Assembly: GCA_949285535.1 (NCBI GenBank)
Contig: CASDZP010000004.1
Coordinates: 1 to 64,000 of the forward strand
Origin: an uncultured Alistipes sp.
GTDB lineage: Bacteria; Bacteroidota; Bacteroidia; Bacteroidales; Rikenellaceae
Length of the DNA stretch: 64,000 nucleotides
Reading direction: 5' to 3'
Position 1 is the first letter of the stretch. The number at the start of each line of letters is the position of its first letter. The notes beneath the pieces are model-generated. The model searched no databases. It saw only the letters and a program-made list of their open reading frames with translations, and was not told the origin of the DNA. Below, in pieces: positions 44,148 through 53,524 of this stretch. The translations under genes and the position numbers were made by a program.

Positions 44148-44417
44148 TTACTGCTGCTGTTTCTTTTTATCGTAGTGCTTTTGGTAGCGGCTCATAAACT
44201 TATCAACACGTCCTGCGGTGTCCACGAGTTTCATCTTACCTGTGTAGAAGGGGTGTGATGAACTTGAGACTTCGACTTTGAAAACGGGATAGGTTTCGCC
44301 ATTCACTTCAATTTCTTCTTTTGTCTGAACAGCGGCCCTGCACAAAAACGTAGCGTCATTTGACATGTCTTTGAACGCTACAATACGATAATTTTCGGGG
44401 TGAATACCTTTTTTCAT
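44148..44417 (-). CDS. rpmE2: 50S ribosomal protein L31, type B
   Basis: 89 residues from the ATG at 44417 (MKKGIHPENYRIVAFKDMSN). The upstream open frame to 44486 is rejected because it crosses the promoter. L31 type B lacks the zinc-binding CxxC of type A; only one Cys (FLCRAAV) is present here. It sits on the central protuberance of the 50S subunit. It is the only gene of its transcript, with promoter at 44444-44473 and terminator at 44104-44132. Confidence 0.95.
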   Translation of the reverse strand: MKKGIHPENYRIVAFKDMSNDATFLCRAAVQTKEEIEVNGETYPVFKVEVSSSSHPFYTGKMKLVDTAGRVDKFMSRYQKHYDKKKQQQ

Positions 44418-44443
44418 CGCTATTGTTTTTTTGTTTTCAGCTG

Positions 44444-44473
44444 CAAAGGTAAGCAAGTTATTCGAACTACCAA
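44444..44473 (-). promoter_or_regulatory. Promoter of rpmE
   Basis: On the minus strand TTG (44473-44471), 19 bp spacer, TACCTTTG (44451-44444). The start of transcription near 44437 gives a leader of only about 20 bases and fixes the rpmE start codon. Confidence 0.75.
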
Positions 44474-44627
44474 AATATAACAACACTTTTTGTCCTCAAA
44501 CTCACTTTTATCCTTTACATTCCGACATTTTTACTTTCGCATCTTTATCCTTGCGGATTACGTTCATTCCGCATTTACTTGCGTAAATGCTCCTTGCGTA
44601 CGCAATTTCCATACGCAACTCATTATC

Positions 44628-46013
44628 CTACTTCGACTTTATATACTCATCTATCGCACGAGCCGCCTTTCGACCCGCACCCATGGCAAGTATAACAGTC
44701 GCGGCACCCGTCACGGCGTCACCACCCGCAAATATACCCTCGCGAGACGTCACACCGTTCTCGTCAGCCACAAGACAACCTCTCCTGTTGACATCAAGTC
44801 CTTTAGTGGTCGATGCAATCAGCGGGTTCGGCGATGTACCGAGCGCCATTATCACCACGTCGCACTCGACATCAAACTCCGAGCCTTCGACAACCACGGG
44901 CGAGCGTCGTCCCGACTCGTCGGGCTCACCCAGCTCCATGCGCACGCAACGGATACCCTTGACCCAACCTTTGTCATCGCCCAACACCTCCACGGGGTTG
45001 GTGAGCATACGAAACTCTATGCCCTCCTCTTTGGCGTGATGCACCTCCTCACGACGCGCGGGCAGTTCCGCCTCACTGCGGCGATAGACAATCACCGCCT
45101 CGGCACCCAGACGCTTCGCCGTTCTGACGGCATCCATAGCCACGTTACCGCCGCCGACAACCACAACCTTGCTACCCGTATATATGGGTGTGTCGTAGCT
45201 CTCGTCATAGGCGTGCATAAGGTTGGCGCGTGTCAGAAACTCGTTCGCCGACACCACACCGTTAAGATTCTCTCCGGGTATGTTCATGAATCGGGGCAGA
45301 CCCGCTCCCGACCCTATGAAGACAGCCTCGTAACCCTCCTCGTCCATAAGCGAATCGACAGTCACCGTCCTGCCCACCACAACGTCCGTCTCTATCTCAA
45401 CGCCAAGACGTTTCACGTTCTCTATCTCAGGCGCAACAACCCTCTCCTTGGGCAGACGGAACTCGGGAATACCGTACTCAAGCACGCCTCCCGCCTTGTG
45501 GAGCGCCTCGAATATCTTAACCTCATAACCAAGTTTAGCCAGGTCGGCGGCACACGCCAGCGATGACGGACCGCTACCCACTATCGCCACACGGTGACCG
45601 TTTGCGGGAGCTTTCACCACCTTCACGGCGTTATTCTCACGACCCCAGTCGCTCACGAAGCGTTCGAGCTTGCCTATCGCTACCGACTCACCCTTGACGC
45701 CGAGCACGCACGCGCCCTCACATTGAGTCTCTTGCGGGCAGACCCTGCCGCAGACAGAGGGCAGAGAGGAGTCCTCCGCTATTATGTTAGCCGCACCAGC
45801 GATGTCGCCCGCGCTTATGCGCTCTATGAACGACGGTATCTTCAGCGAGACGGGGCACGCCTCAACACAACGCGGTTTTTTGCAGTGGAGACAACGGCTC
45901 GCTTCGAGCGTAGCCTCTTCGAGGTTGTAGCCGTAACAAACCTCTTCAAAATTCGTAGCCCTGACAGCGGGCTCCTGTTCCCGCACGGGGGTGCGGGGTA
46001 TCTTGTTTGCCAT
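44628..46013 (-). CDS. NADPH-dependent glutamate synthase small subunit-like / NfnB
   Basis: 461 residues from the ATG at 46013, preceded by GGAAAG; a longer start at 46037 is possible. The N-terminal cluster-binding region has CLHCKKPRCVEACPV and CGRVCPQETQCEGAC for two [4Fe-4S] clusters. Then come an FAD site VAIVGSGPSSLACA and an NADPH site VVVVGGGNVAMDAV. With the adjacent FAD/[2Fe-2S] protein, this is the subunit pair of NfnAB-type transhydrogenases (NADH, ferredoxin, NADP+). No large glutamate synthase subunit is present, so Nfn-like function is favoured over GOGAT. Confidence 0.88.
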   Translation of the reverse strand: MANKIPRTPVREQEPAVRATNFEEVCYGYNLEEATLEASRCLHCKKPRCVEACPVSLKIPSFIERISAGDIAGAANIIAEDSSLPSVCGRVCPQETQCEGACVLGVKGESVAIGKLERFVSDWGRENNAVKVVKAPANGHRVAIVGSGPSSLACAADLAKLGYEVKIFEALHKAGGVLEYGIPEFRLPKERVVAPEIENVKRLGVEIETDVVVGRTVTVDSLMDEEGYEAVFIGSGAGLPRFMNIPGENLNGVVSANEFLTRANLMHAYDESYDTPIYTGSKVVVVGGGNVAMDAVRTAKRLGAEAVIVYRRSEAELPARREEVHHAKEEGIEFRMLTNPVEVLGDDKGWVKGIRCVRMELGEPDESGRRSPVVVEGSEFDVECDVVIMALGTSPNPLIASTTKGLDVNRRGCLVADENGVTSREGIFAGGDAVTGAATVILAMGAGRKAARAIDEYIKSK

Positions 46014-46039
46014 ATCTTTCCTTTTTATCTCCGTCACTA

Positions 46040-46918
46040 TCAGTGAAGACCCACTTTACATTTATGTCCCGCCAACGCCTCTTCCGCGGCTTTGGCTTTA
46101 CGGCTCTCTATCGTCTTATATTGAGCCTGTCGGCGCATCGCCTCGTCGAAATCGACCTGATGACCGTCGAACTCGGGACCCTCGACGCAGGTGAAATATG
46201 TCTTTCCGCCCACCGTCACACGACACGCTCCGCACATGCCCGTACCGTCCACCATAAGCGAGTTGAGACTCACAATCGTCTTTATGCCGTACTTGGCTGT
46301 CGTCAGAGAGACGAATTTCATCATTATCATCGGGCCTATCGCCACAACCACGTCATACATTTTGCCTTCGGCAATCAGTTTCTCGAAAAGCTGTGTCACC
46401 AACCCGTGGAATCCCTCCGAGCCGTCGTCGGTAGCCACATAAAGGTTACCCGCCACCGCACGCATCTCATCCTGCATGATAAGCAGATTCTTACTCTTGG
46501 CACCCACTATCACATCGGCTTTCACACCCTGCTCCGAGAGCCATTTGACCTGCGGATAGACGGGAGCGGTACCCAGACCGCCCGCTATGAACATTATACG
46601 CTTGCCGCGCAGTTCCTCGATGTTCTCATAGACAAACTCCGAGGGTCTGCCGAGCGGTCCCACGAAGTTTTCTATATACTCGCCCTCTTCAAGAGCGCAT
46701 ATACGTGCCGACGAAGCGCCGACCACCTGTGTCACTATCGTGACCGTGCCGCGCTCTCTGTCGTAGTCGCATATCGTCAGGGGCACCCTCTCCCCCTTCT
46801 CATCGACCCTCACGATGACAAACTGTCCCGGACGAGCCGAGTGCGCCACACGGGGCGCCTCAACATCCATAAGGCAGATATTCTCTGCCAGCATCTTTTT
46901 CTTTACAATCTTAAACAT
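46040..46918 (-). CDS. FAD/NAD-binding [2Fe-2S] subunit, NfnA / sulfide dehydrogenase-like
   Basis: 292 residues. A ferredoxin-reductase fold with RPGQFVIVRVDEKGERVPLTI for FAD, GGLGTAPVYPQ for NAD(H), and a C-terminal [2Fe-2S] motif GTGMCGACRV...TCVEGPEFDG (about 229-250). It pairs with the NfnB-like protein encoded 26 bp downstream. The complex would link NADH and reduced ferredoxin to NADP+ reduction by electron bifurcation. Confidence 0.88.
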   Translation of the reverse strand: MFKIVKKKMLAENICLMDVEAPRVAHSARPGQFVIVRVDEKGERVPLTICDYDRERGTVTIVTQVVGASSARICALEEGEYIENFVGPLGRPSEFVYENIEELRGKRIMFIAGGLGTAPVYPQVKWLSEQGVKADVIVGAKSKNLLIMQDEMRAVAGNLYVATDDGSEGFHGLVTQLFEKLIAEGKMYDVVVAIGPMIMMKFVSLTTAKYGIKTIVSLNSLMVDGTGMCGACRVTVGGKTYFTCVEGPEFDGHQVDFDEAMRRQAQYKTIESRKAKAAEEALAGHKCKVGLH

Positions 46919-46964
46919 CGTTATCTCTGTTGTCGGACGGGTCGGTCCCGCCCGTTTCGTTTTC

Positions 46965-48050
46965 TCACTTCACGTTTGCCGCCATTCTCAACCTCAACAC
47001 GGGTTCTGTCGGGTCGTTGGTCACAACAGTCAGCTCCTCGCTGCATCTGCCAGCCGACGATGGTTTAAGTCGCGCCCTTATCACACATTTCTCTCCCGGA
47101 GCGAGCTCTTTTGTCGAGACGCTGAACTCTATCTGCGACGATGAAGGCGTGACACTCTCTACGACAAGCGTCCTTCCGCCTCCGTTGGTCAACACAAAAT
47201 CATGCGTAATAGGCTCTTTCATCGACGCCTTCTCAAAATAGCGGAACGACGACGAGATGTCGGCTCTCGGTATCACCCTTCTCTGTTCGGGAGTCAGGGA
47301 TGTGAAATCGGGTGTCGCCACACCCTCTCCCCTTATCGTCGCCACACGTGTCCCGTCCGCAGACAAATCGACCCGCAACGAGAAGGGCCCGTAAACAGGC
47401 GCGGTCTTTAGGTCGTAGGTTATCAGAAGCTGTCCTTTCGCTTTGGGTGCGAGAACGGCAGGCACCGACACCGAACAACGCCCCGACGAGGTGGCGGCGG
47501 AAAGACGTATGCTCTTGTCGGTGGGGTTATAGAGGCTCACCGCCTTGGTGTGACGATAACCCACAGGAATGTTACCGTAATAGACCGAGTTGCTCTCGCC
47601 CCTCAACGCCGAAGGAGTAAAGACAACGGGGTGATCGTCGAGCACATTGCGCGGACGACCCTCAACCGTACCCGTAACCGTTATTATGTCGGTGGCACGG
47701 CGGTCGTTACTTATTATATATATGTCTTTCTTGAAATATCCCGGTCTGTCGGCGGGGTCGTAGCTTATCGTTATAGACGTCTCACGTCCCGGCATCAACG
47801 GCGCCTTGTCATAAGAGAGCGTTGTGCATCCACAACTCGTAGAGATAAAATTTATTACAAAAGGCCTGTTACTTACATTCTTGTATTTCACCCGACAGGT
47901 CACAACCCCGTCACTCTCCTTTATCGTGCCGAAGTCATATACCTGCGGCGTTATCTCAATCTGTCCGGACGGCTTGTTCTGGGCGTAAAGTCCGCCCCCC
48001 GTCACGACAGAGACAAAAAACATCAGGACAGAAAAAACAAATCCTCTCAT
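46965..48050 (-). CDS. DUF1573 secreted protein
   Basis: 361 residues with a signal peptide (cleavage after LYAQ). An N-terminal DUF1573 domain (about 30-130; VYDFGTIKESDG, FISTSCGCTTLSYD, PLMPGRETSITISYDPADRPG) is followed by two more Ig-like ASH-type domains, the last ending TVVTNDPTEPVLRLRM. The CGC pair in STSCGCT is conserved in the family. The family is very common in Bacteroidetes and is exported; function unknown. It lies 15 bp after mnmA and so is probably co-transcribed with it. Confidence 0.85.
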   Translation of the reverse strand: MRGFVFSVLMFFVSVVTGGGLYAQNKPSGQIEITPQVYDFGTIKESDGVVTCRVKYKNVSNRPFVINFISTSCGCTTLSYDKAPLMPGRETSITISYDPADRPGYFKKDIYIISNDRRATDIITVTGTVEGRPRNVLDDHPVVFTPSALRGESNSVYYGNIPVGYRHTKAVSLYNPTDKSIRLSAATSSGRCSVSVPAVLAPKAKGQLLITYDLKTAPVYGPFSLRVDLSADGTRVATIRGEGVATPDFTSLTPEQRRVIPRADISSSFRYFEKASMKEPITHDFVLTNGGGRTLVVESVTPSSSQIEFSVSTKELAPGEKCVIRARLKPSSAGRCSEELTVVTNDPTEPVLRLRMAANVK

Positions 48051-48065
48051 CGTTTCCGCTTAAAA

Positions 48066-49277
48066 CTATTTCAATATGACCGCCGAGCCGACAAGTTCAC
48101 CGTCTTCGGCGTACCATGTGGCAAACTGCCCAGGAGTGATACCCCTCTGCGGAGTGTCGAAAACCATATAGAGACCTTCGGGGCGCAAATAGAGCGTACC
48201 CTCCTGCAAAGGCTGGCGGTAGCGTATTCTCATACTGTATCTGCGCTTCTCTCCCTCACGCATTCTCTGCGACTCTCTTATCCAATGGATGTCATGCCCC
48301 ATGAACAGAGCCCTGCGCAACAATCCGGGGTGAGAGTGTCCCTGACCCGTATATATGATGTTGTTCTCCACATCCACGCCTATCACGAACAGCGGTTCAG
48401 CCTTTCCGCCCACGTTGAGCCCCTTACGCTGTCCCACCGTGAAGAAGTGAGCGCCGTTATGCGTTCCCACCACCTTGCCGTCCTCAGGACGATAGCTGTA
48501 AGGCCCCGCCGCCGACGCCAACAGCTCCGTGTCGAAGTCGAACGAGTCGATAACCGATTCGGGGGTCAACGGCTCTGCATATACGGGCGAGTCTGCCGCA
48601 ATCTCTATGATGTCGCCTTTCTTGGCTTTCAGTTTCTGCTGTAAGAATACGGGCAAATCGACCTTGCCGACAAAACAGATACCCTGCGAGTCTTTTCGCT
48701 TCGCCGTAGCCAACCCCATATCCGCCGCAATCTCACGGACACGGCTCTTTTGCAGGTCGCCGATAGGAAATAACGCCGTCGAGAGCTGTTCCTGCGACAG
48801 CTGGCAGAGGAAATAGCTCTGGTCCTTATTGGGGTCGAGCCCCGCCAAGAGCTTATACTCCACGCCGCCATTTCCGTCAGTAACCGTCTCCTTGCGGCAA
48901 TAGTGTCCCGTAGCCACATAGTCCGCGCCCAGCTTCAAAGCCTCCTGAACAAAGGCGTCGAACTTTATCTCCCTGTTACACAGAACGTCGGGGTTGGGTG
49001 TGCGTCCGTGCTCATACTCCGAGAACATATAATCGACCACGCGTTTACGGTACTGTTCGCTCAAATCGACAAAATGGAAAGGTATATCCAGTTTTCTCGC
49101 CACAAGCTCCGCAAAAACCCTGTCCTCCTCGTATGAACAATCGCCCGACAGCGTACCCTCCGTCTCATGCCAGTTACGCATGAACAGCGCCACCACATCA
49201 TACCCCTCTTTCTGAAGCAGATATGCCGCCACACTCGAATCGACACCGCCGGACAAGCCGACAACTACTCGTTTCAT
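48066..49277 (-). CDS. mnmA: tRNA-specific 2-thiouridylase MnmA
   Basis: 403 residues. ATP-PP loop [14 protein letters not shown] (about 4-17), catalytic Cys in [11 protein letters not shown] and second Cys in SQGICFVG, which form the persulfide relay. The C-terminal beta domain is complete. It thiolates U34 of tRNA for Lys, Glu and Gln. A -7 box TATCTTTG on the minus strand (49313-49306) lies about 30 bp ahead of the ATG. Confidence 0.97.
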   Translation of the reverse strand: MKRVVVGLSGGVDSSVAAYLLQKEGYDVVALFMRNWHETEGTLSGDCSYEEDRVFAELVARKLDIPFHFVDLSEQYRKRVVDYMFSEYEHGRTPNPDVLCNREIKFDAFVQEALKLGADYVATGHYCRKETVTDGNGGVEYKLLAGLDPNKDQSYFLCQLSQEQLSTALFPIGDLQKSRVREIAADMGLATAKRKDSQGICFVGKVDLPVFLQQKLKAKKGDIIEIAADSPVYAEPLTPESVIDSFDFDTELLASAAGPYSYRPEDGKVVGTHNGAHFFTVGQRKGLNVGGKAEPLFVIGVDVENNIIYTGQGHSHPGLLRRALFMGHDIHWIRESQRMREGEKRRYSMRIRYRQPLQEGTLYLRPEGLYMVFDTPQRGITPGQFATWYAEDGELVGSAVILK

Positions 49278-49382
49278 CTGTATAATTCTCAGTTACAAAT
49301 TATCACAAAGATAATTTATTTATTCATAAAAAATCGTCACTACCGACGAAAATATTACAAATCGCACCGTCACACGCCACAA

Positions 49383-49427
49383 AAAAGGAGAGATTTTCCG
49401 AGAACCCTCCGAAAACCTCTCCTTTAA
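49383..49427 (-). terminator. Terminator of the pyrE-SRPBCC transcript
   Basis: Stem AAAGGAGAG...TTTTC with its complement and a T-run on the minus strand, 20 bp past the stop of the SRPBCC gene. Confidence 0.75.
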
Positions 49428-49446
49428 CAATCCTTTTCGACACGAA

Positions 49447-49848
49447 TCAAATCGAGTTGAAACCGAAAGCTATCTTCTCGGCAACCTCATCGAGTGCCTT
49501 TTGCAATTTATTACCAATAATCATCTTCATCATCATGTTAAGCTCCGTGCGCAGGGTGAGCAGCATACGCGTATCGTCCGCTGCCAACCCCTTGAGCTGA
49601 ATCCAGAAGGTGAATTCGAAAGGCATGTCGTCTCCCGTTATCTTTATGGTCTTGAACGGCTCCTTGTCAACCATACGGAGTTTCACGGTAAAACCTTTCG
49701 CCTTGAAACTGCACGTATCCTCGGTCGCCTGCCACTCCTCGACCTTATCCTGAATAATGGGAGTGAAATTGCTGAAATTCGACAGAACGGTATATATCGT
49801 CTGGTCTGGCTTGTTTATCTTGACCTGCTTGCTTTTATATTCCGCCAT
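49447..49848 (-). CDS. SRPBCC-family protein
   Basis: 133 residues. A START/SRPBCC-type lipid- or ligand-binding fold is suggested by the N-terminal strand YKSKQVKINKPDQTIYTVLSNFSNFTPII and the long C-terminal helix LNMMMKMIIGNKLQKALDEVAEKIA. No catalytic residues can be named. It follows pyrE by 3 bp in a two-gene transcript, a pairing I remember from other Bacteroidales. Confidence 0.75.
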   Translation of the reverse strand: MAEYKSKQVKINKPDQTIYTVLSNFSNFTPIIQDKVEEWQATEDTCSFKAKGFTVKLRMVDKEPFKTIKITGDDMPFEFTFWIQLKGLAADDTRMLLTLRTELNMMMKMIIGNKLQKALDEVAEKIAFGFNSI

Positions 49849-49851
49849 ACG

Positions 49852-50481
49852 CTATTTCCTCCATGTATCGGGAGAGTTACGCCACTCTTTGAGAGTCTCG
49901 AGCTCGTCAGAAGAGACATATCCACGTTCAACGGCAACCTCTATCAGAGCGTTATAGTCGCTCAACGTGTCGAGACGACAACCGGCAGCCTCAAAGCGAG
50001 AAGCCGCCTCGGGGAATCCGTATGTGAATATGGCGACCATGCCAAGCACACGACAACCCGCCTGACGGAGAGCGTCAACGGCTTTCAGACTGCTGCCGCC
50101 CGTAGAGACGAGGTCTTCGACAACGACAACCTTGTCGCCGGGTTTGTAGTAACCCTCAATCTGGTTTGTCAGACCGTGGTCCTTTGCCGCAGAACGGACA
50201 TAGATGAACGGTTTGCCCATCTCCTCCGCCGCCAGAACGCCGTGAGCGATGGCTCCTGTCGCAACACCCGCAATAATATCGGCATTAGGATAAAGTTCTC
50301 CTATGATTTTGGCAAAACTTTTGTAAATTTGCTTTCGTACTTCGGGAAACGAGAGCGTCTTGCGGTTGTCGCAATAGATAGGTGAATTCCAGCCCGATGC
50401 CCATGTGAAAGGTTTGTCGGGGCTAAGTTTCACCGCCTCTATCTCAAGCAACGAGGTGGCTATTTGACTTTTTGTATCCAT
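49852..50481 (-). CDS. pyrE: Orotate phosphoribosyltransferase
   Basis: 209 residues. It joins orotate and PRPP to give OMP in pyrimidine synthesis. PRPP motif VVVVEDLVSTGGSSLKAVDALR (about 117-138), and the orotate-loop region FIYVRSAAKDHGLTNQIEGYY. It is divergently arranged with the NUDIX gene, with only 18 bp between the start codons. Confidence 0.96.
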   Translation of the reverse strand: MDTKSQIATSLLEIEAVKLSPDKPFTWASGWNSPIYCDNRKTLSFPEVRKQIYKSFAKIIGELYPNADIIAGVATGAIAHGVLAAEEMGKPFIYVRSAAKDHGLTNQIEGYYKPGDKVVVVEDLVSTGGSSLKAVDALRQAGCRVLGMVAIFTYGFPEAASRFEAAGCRLDTLSDYNALIEVAVERGYVSSDELETLKEWRNSPDTWRK

Positions 50482-50499
50482 ATCAAAAAATTTAACGAA

Positions 50500-51105
50500 A
50501 TGTACACTGTTTATTACGCCGAGAAGAAAATCGTGTTCGATGTTTCTCCAGACAAATATAGTAATTGTAATTTAATTTTTCATTTTTCTCGCACCGATAA
50601 GTTCACTTCACGCACACTTCTGTTCGACGCGCTGAACAACGGAGACACCATTGTATATGTCTGCGAGGATGTAGAGAGGGCGTTCGCCTCGTTCTGCGAG
50701 ATGTTCAAGCGGGTAACGGCTGCCGGCGGCGTTGTCACCGACACGAAGGGACGTACCCTCATGATATTCCGAAACGGCCGCTGGGACATGCCCAAAGGCA
50801 AACGCGAGTCGGGCGAGTCGATAGAGGAGTGCGCCGTAAGAGAGGTAGGCGAAGAGTGCGGCATTTCGGGTCACCGATGCGGCAAGCTGATAACCACCAC
50901 ATGGCACCTCTATATCCTGCGCGGCGAGATGATACTCAAAGACACCTACTGGTTCGAGATGAGCTACGACAGCGACGAAACACTCAAACCGCAGACCGAA
51001 GAGGGTATCACCGAAATCGAGTGGTGCACACCCGAAGAGACTGCCGCCAACGTGGCACGCTCATACTTCACCATACAGGACCTCTTCGCCGCACGACGCC
51101 GATAA
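50500..51105 (+). CDS. NUDIX hydrolase
   Basis: 202 residues from the ATG at 50500 (MYTVYYAEKKIVFDVS); an ATG at 50464 lies inside the pyrE gene. The NUDIX box is complete: GKRESGESIEECAVREVGEECGI (about 105-127). An N-terminal extension of about 70 residues precedes the catalytic domain. The substrate (nucleotide or diphosphate) cannot be read. Confidence 0.88.
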   Translation: MYTVYYAEKKIVFDVSPDKYSNCNLIFHFSRTDKFTSRTLLFDALNNGDTIVYVCEDVERAFASFCEMFKRVTAAGGVVTDTKGRTLMIFRNGRWDMPKGKRESGESIEECAVREVGEECGISGHRCGKLITTTWHLYILRGEMILKDTYWFEMSYDSDETLKPQTEEGITEIEWCTPEETAANVARSYFTIQDLFAARRR

Positions 51106-51111
51106 TTGCAA

Positions 51112-51945
51112 TTACAGCGAAGCTATCATGTTCGCAAAGAGCAGCGAGAGCTTCTCGGCAGAGGCGTTACCCACCTCAAGCACCTCTTCATGCGACGGTC
51201 CTTTCGGCGCGTCGGGGGTGTTGACATTGGTTATGAGCGACGCCGCAAACACCTCCACGCCCTGATGACGCGCAGCTATCACCTCGGGAGTTGTTGACAT
51301 TCCGACAGCATCGCCACCGATTGTGCGATAGAAACGCACCTCGGCGGATGTCTCATAAGAGGGTCCCGTAACAGCCACATAAACACCCTCTTTAAGAGCT
51401 ATTCCGAGTTTTGACGCCGATGCGGCGGCAACGGCACGAAGACGCGGCGAATAGGCATCCGTAAGCGAGGGGAAACGTGGTCCGAGCGTGTCATCATTGG
51501 GACCAATCAAAGGATTGGGTATAAAGCTGATGTGATCCTTTATCATCATTATGTCACCGGGTGTAAAATCAGGATTTATGCCGCCCGCCGCATTCGACAA
51601 CATAATCACCGACACACCCATTGCCGCCATAAGACGTGCGGGAAGCGCCGTAACGGAGGCGGGATGACCCTCATAGTAATGAAACCTACCGTCCATGACA
51701 ACCACCTTCTTGTCGGCTATCCTGCCAAGTATCATTCGTCCCTTGTGACCCGCCACAGTAGTACGAGGAAAGCCGGGTATCGACTCGTACGGTATCTCGA
51801 CGGGTGACTCTATATGGGTCGTAAGTTTTCCGAGTCCCGAACCCAGCACGATACCAACGGCAGGCTCGAAACCGTCACTCTTTTTCAATGCCGAAGCGAT
51901 TGCGGGAACAACGCAATCGGACAAAACCATCTCCTCACCTTTCAT
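51112..51945 (-). CDS. punA: Purine nucleoside phosphorylase I
   Basis: 277 residues. It splits inosine or guanosine with phosphate in purine salvage. Motifs: IVLGSGLGKL near the N-terminus, GHKGRMILGRI, MDGRFHYYEG, MLSNAAGGIN, and the base-contacting VAVTGPSYET and GMSTTPEVIAARHQG. It is convergent with the NUDIX gene, 6 bp apart. The first start (MKGEEMVLSD) is adopted. Confidence 0.95.
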   Translation of the reverse strand: MKGEEMVLSDCVVPAIASALKKSDGFEPAVGIVLGSGLGKLTTHIESPVEIPYESIPGFPRTTVAGHKGRMILGRIADKKVVVMDGRFHYYEGHPASVTALPARLMAAMGVSVIMLSNAAGGINPDFTPGDIMMIKDHISFIPNPLIGPNDDTLGPRFPSLTDAYSPRLRAVAAASASKLGIALKEGVYVAVTGPSYETSAEVRFYRTIGGDAVGMSTTPEVIAARHQGVEVFAASLITNVNTPDAPKGPSHEEVLEVGNASAEKLSLLFANMIASL

Positions 51946-51975
51946 TGCAATCTCTCCTTAACCATAAAATCATAA

Positions 51976-52002
51976 AAAAGCCCGAAACGTCGGTTTCGGG
52001 CT
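51976..52002 (-). terminator. Terminator of hpf
   Basis: Stem AAGCCCGAAAC / GTTTCGGGCTT with a T-run on the minus strand; 9 bp past the stop. Confidence 0.88.
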
Positions 52003-52010
52003 TCGGTTTG

Positions 52011-52304
52011 TTATTTCTCTCTGGCTTTATATTTTTCAAGCTGTTTTTTCAGTGCGTCTATGGCTGAATCAACCGATTCCTCGAACGACTTGGTCTGACG
52101 TTCAGCCACCAGCGACTCACCCGGAACCTCCAACTCGATGAGAGCTATCTTGTTTCCGTGCTCGTCGTCCTTATCGAGCTTCAGAGTCACGTTTGCAGAG
52201 GTTATCTTGTCAGTGAATCGTTCTATCTTGTTTAATTTCGCTTCGATGAAATCCAATAATTTTTTGTCGGCATCGAATTTGACCGACTGAATCTTTACGT
52301 TCAT
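52011..52304 (-). CDS. hpf: Ribosome hibernation promoting factor (HPF/RaiA short form)
   Basis: 97 residues, the short HPF/YfiA form without the C-terminal dimerisation domain. It binds the 30S A/P site and inactivates ribosomes in stationary phase. Pattern: MNVKIQSVKFDADKKLLDFIEAKL, ANVTLKLDKD, and the basic SFEESVDSAIDALKKQLEKYK end. Linked with the Xer and rpsU genes upstream. Confidence 0.93.
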   Translation of the reverse strand: MNVKIQSVKFDADKKLLDFIEAKLNKIERFTDKITSANVTLKLDKDDEHGNKIALIELEVPGESLVAERQTKSFEESVDSAIDALKKQLEKYKAREK

Positions 52305-52423
52305 GATTAAATCTTTTTATAAGATATTAAACAATTACATCCGCCCGCCCGTCACGATTCCGAGAGTCGTTTTTATAATGGACGGCGATTGTCGTTACTA
52401 AAAATCCGTCGGCTGCGTTCCTC

Positions 52424-53311
52424 CTATTTTCGGCTTCTCGGGTGAGCCGAGCGATAGGCCTTTATCAGTTCATCGACCGTAGAGTGGGTGTATATCTGTG
52501 TGGTCGAGAGATTGGAGTGCCCCAACAGCTCTTTGACCGTCTCGATACCCGCTCCCTCCGAGAGCAGATGTGTGGCGAAAGTATGCCTCAACACGTGGGG
52601 GCTTTTCTTTCCCTCGACACCTATAAGTTCGAGAACCTCCCTTACGGTTCGATAAACCTCGGAACGGCTTATCCGTTCGGATTTGTTTGATAAAAATAAA
52701 AAATTATTATCGGATTTGCAAATTTCCGCACGAATTTTCAAGTAATTTTTCAACCTTTCGGCGACGAAAGGGAGTATCGGCACGATTCTCTGCTTGTTAC
52801 CCTTACCCGTAACTTTCAGCGACATCTCTTCGAGCGACAGGTCGGCAAGGGTTATGTCCACAAGTTCCGAAAGCCTCAACCCGCAACCGTAAAAGAGCAA
52901 CAGAATCATAGACCTCTTCTCGGTCACGAAGTCGTCCGACGGCTCAAGCACATCGACAAGCGAGCTCATGCGGCTCTTTTCGACAAAAGAGGGAATGCGC
53001 GAGGGCTTTCGCAACGAGCCTATCTTCGCCACGGGGCTTTTCTCGACAATGCCTCGGCGCAGCAGATAATGATAGAACGATTTGAGCGACGATATTTTTC
53101 TGTTTATGGTCGTGGCGCCGTCGCCCGCCTCCGAAAGAGACATAATCCACCCTCTCACGTCGGAGTGGGTGACCGACGCGGGGTCGAACTCCTCCTCGGA
53201 GAGGCCGTAATATAAAAGAAACTGACGAAGATCGTCGCCATAGGCTCTCTTCGTCAGTTCTGAATAACGTTTCTCCGATTCGATGTAATCGAGAAAATCC
53301 TCTATAATCAT
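52424..53311 (-). CDS. Tyrosine recombinase, XerC/XerD family
   Basis: 295 residues. SAM-like N-terminal domain (FLDYIESEKRYSELTKRAYGDDL), then the catalytic domain with Arg in YGCGLRLSELVD, Lys in VTGKGNKQRIVP, HVLRH, the LLGHSNLSTTQIYTH segment, and the Tyr in TQIYTH. It resembles the chromosomal dimer-resolution recombinases; XerC versus XerD cannot be told. It is next to rpsU and hpf, so it is a housekeeping gene and not a phage integrase. Confidence 0.92.
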   Translation of the reverse strand: MIIEDFLDYIESEKRYSELTKRAYGDDLRQFLLYYGLSEEEFDPASVTHSDVRGWIMSLSEAGDGATTINRKISSLKSFYHYLLRRGIVEKSPVAKIGSLRKPSRIPSFVEKSRMSSLVDVLEPSDDFVTEKRSMILLLFYGCGLRLSELVDITLADLSLEEMSLKVTGKGNKQRIVPILPFVAERLKNYLKIRAEICKSDNNFLFLSNKSERISRSEVYRTVREVLELIGVEGKKSPHVLRHTFATHLLSEGAGIETVKELLGHSNLSTTQIYTHSTVDELIKAYRSAHPRSRK

Positions 53312-53332
53312 AAGAAACGGTGTCGCTTCGGA

Positions 53333-53524
53333 TTACTCCTCTGTGCGCTGGAGGTGGTTGATGTAGATTGCGCGGAGTTTCTGTTTGCGTTTAACGACAG
53401 AAGGTTTGGTGAACTGCTGACGTGCGCGAAGCTCTTTCAAGACACCTGTTTTTTCGAATTTTCTTTTGAATTTTTTGAGAGCTTTTTCGATGTTTTCGCC
53501 CTCTTTGATCGGCATGATAATCAT
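53333..53524 (-). CDS. rpsU: 30S ribosomal protein S21
   Basis: 63 residues, normal length, basic. Pattern IKEGENIEKALKKFKRKFEKTG, then LKELRARQQFTKPSVVKRKQK. bS21 helps base pairing with mRNA at initiation; in Bacteroidetes it is part of the group that occludes the anti-SD. The Xer gene starts 21 bp downstream. Confidence 0.96.
   Translation of the reverse strand: MIIMPIKEGENIEKALKKFKRKFEKTGVLKELRARQQFTKPSVVKRKQKLRAIYINHLQRTEE

Noticed and set aside
44418-44486. Longer L31 start with 23 extra residues
   Set aside because: The extension crosses the promoter, and L31 starts at MKKGIHPENY in this family.
44628-46918. GOGAT (glutamate synthase) operon
   Set aside because: The large subunit is missing and the partner is an FAD/[2Fe-2S] protein, which fits NfnAB better.
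52424-53311. Phage or integrative element integrase
   Set aside because: It lies between rpsU and hpf in a housekeeping context, resembles Xer proteins, and there is no attachment site duplication or phage gene nearby.
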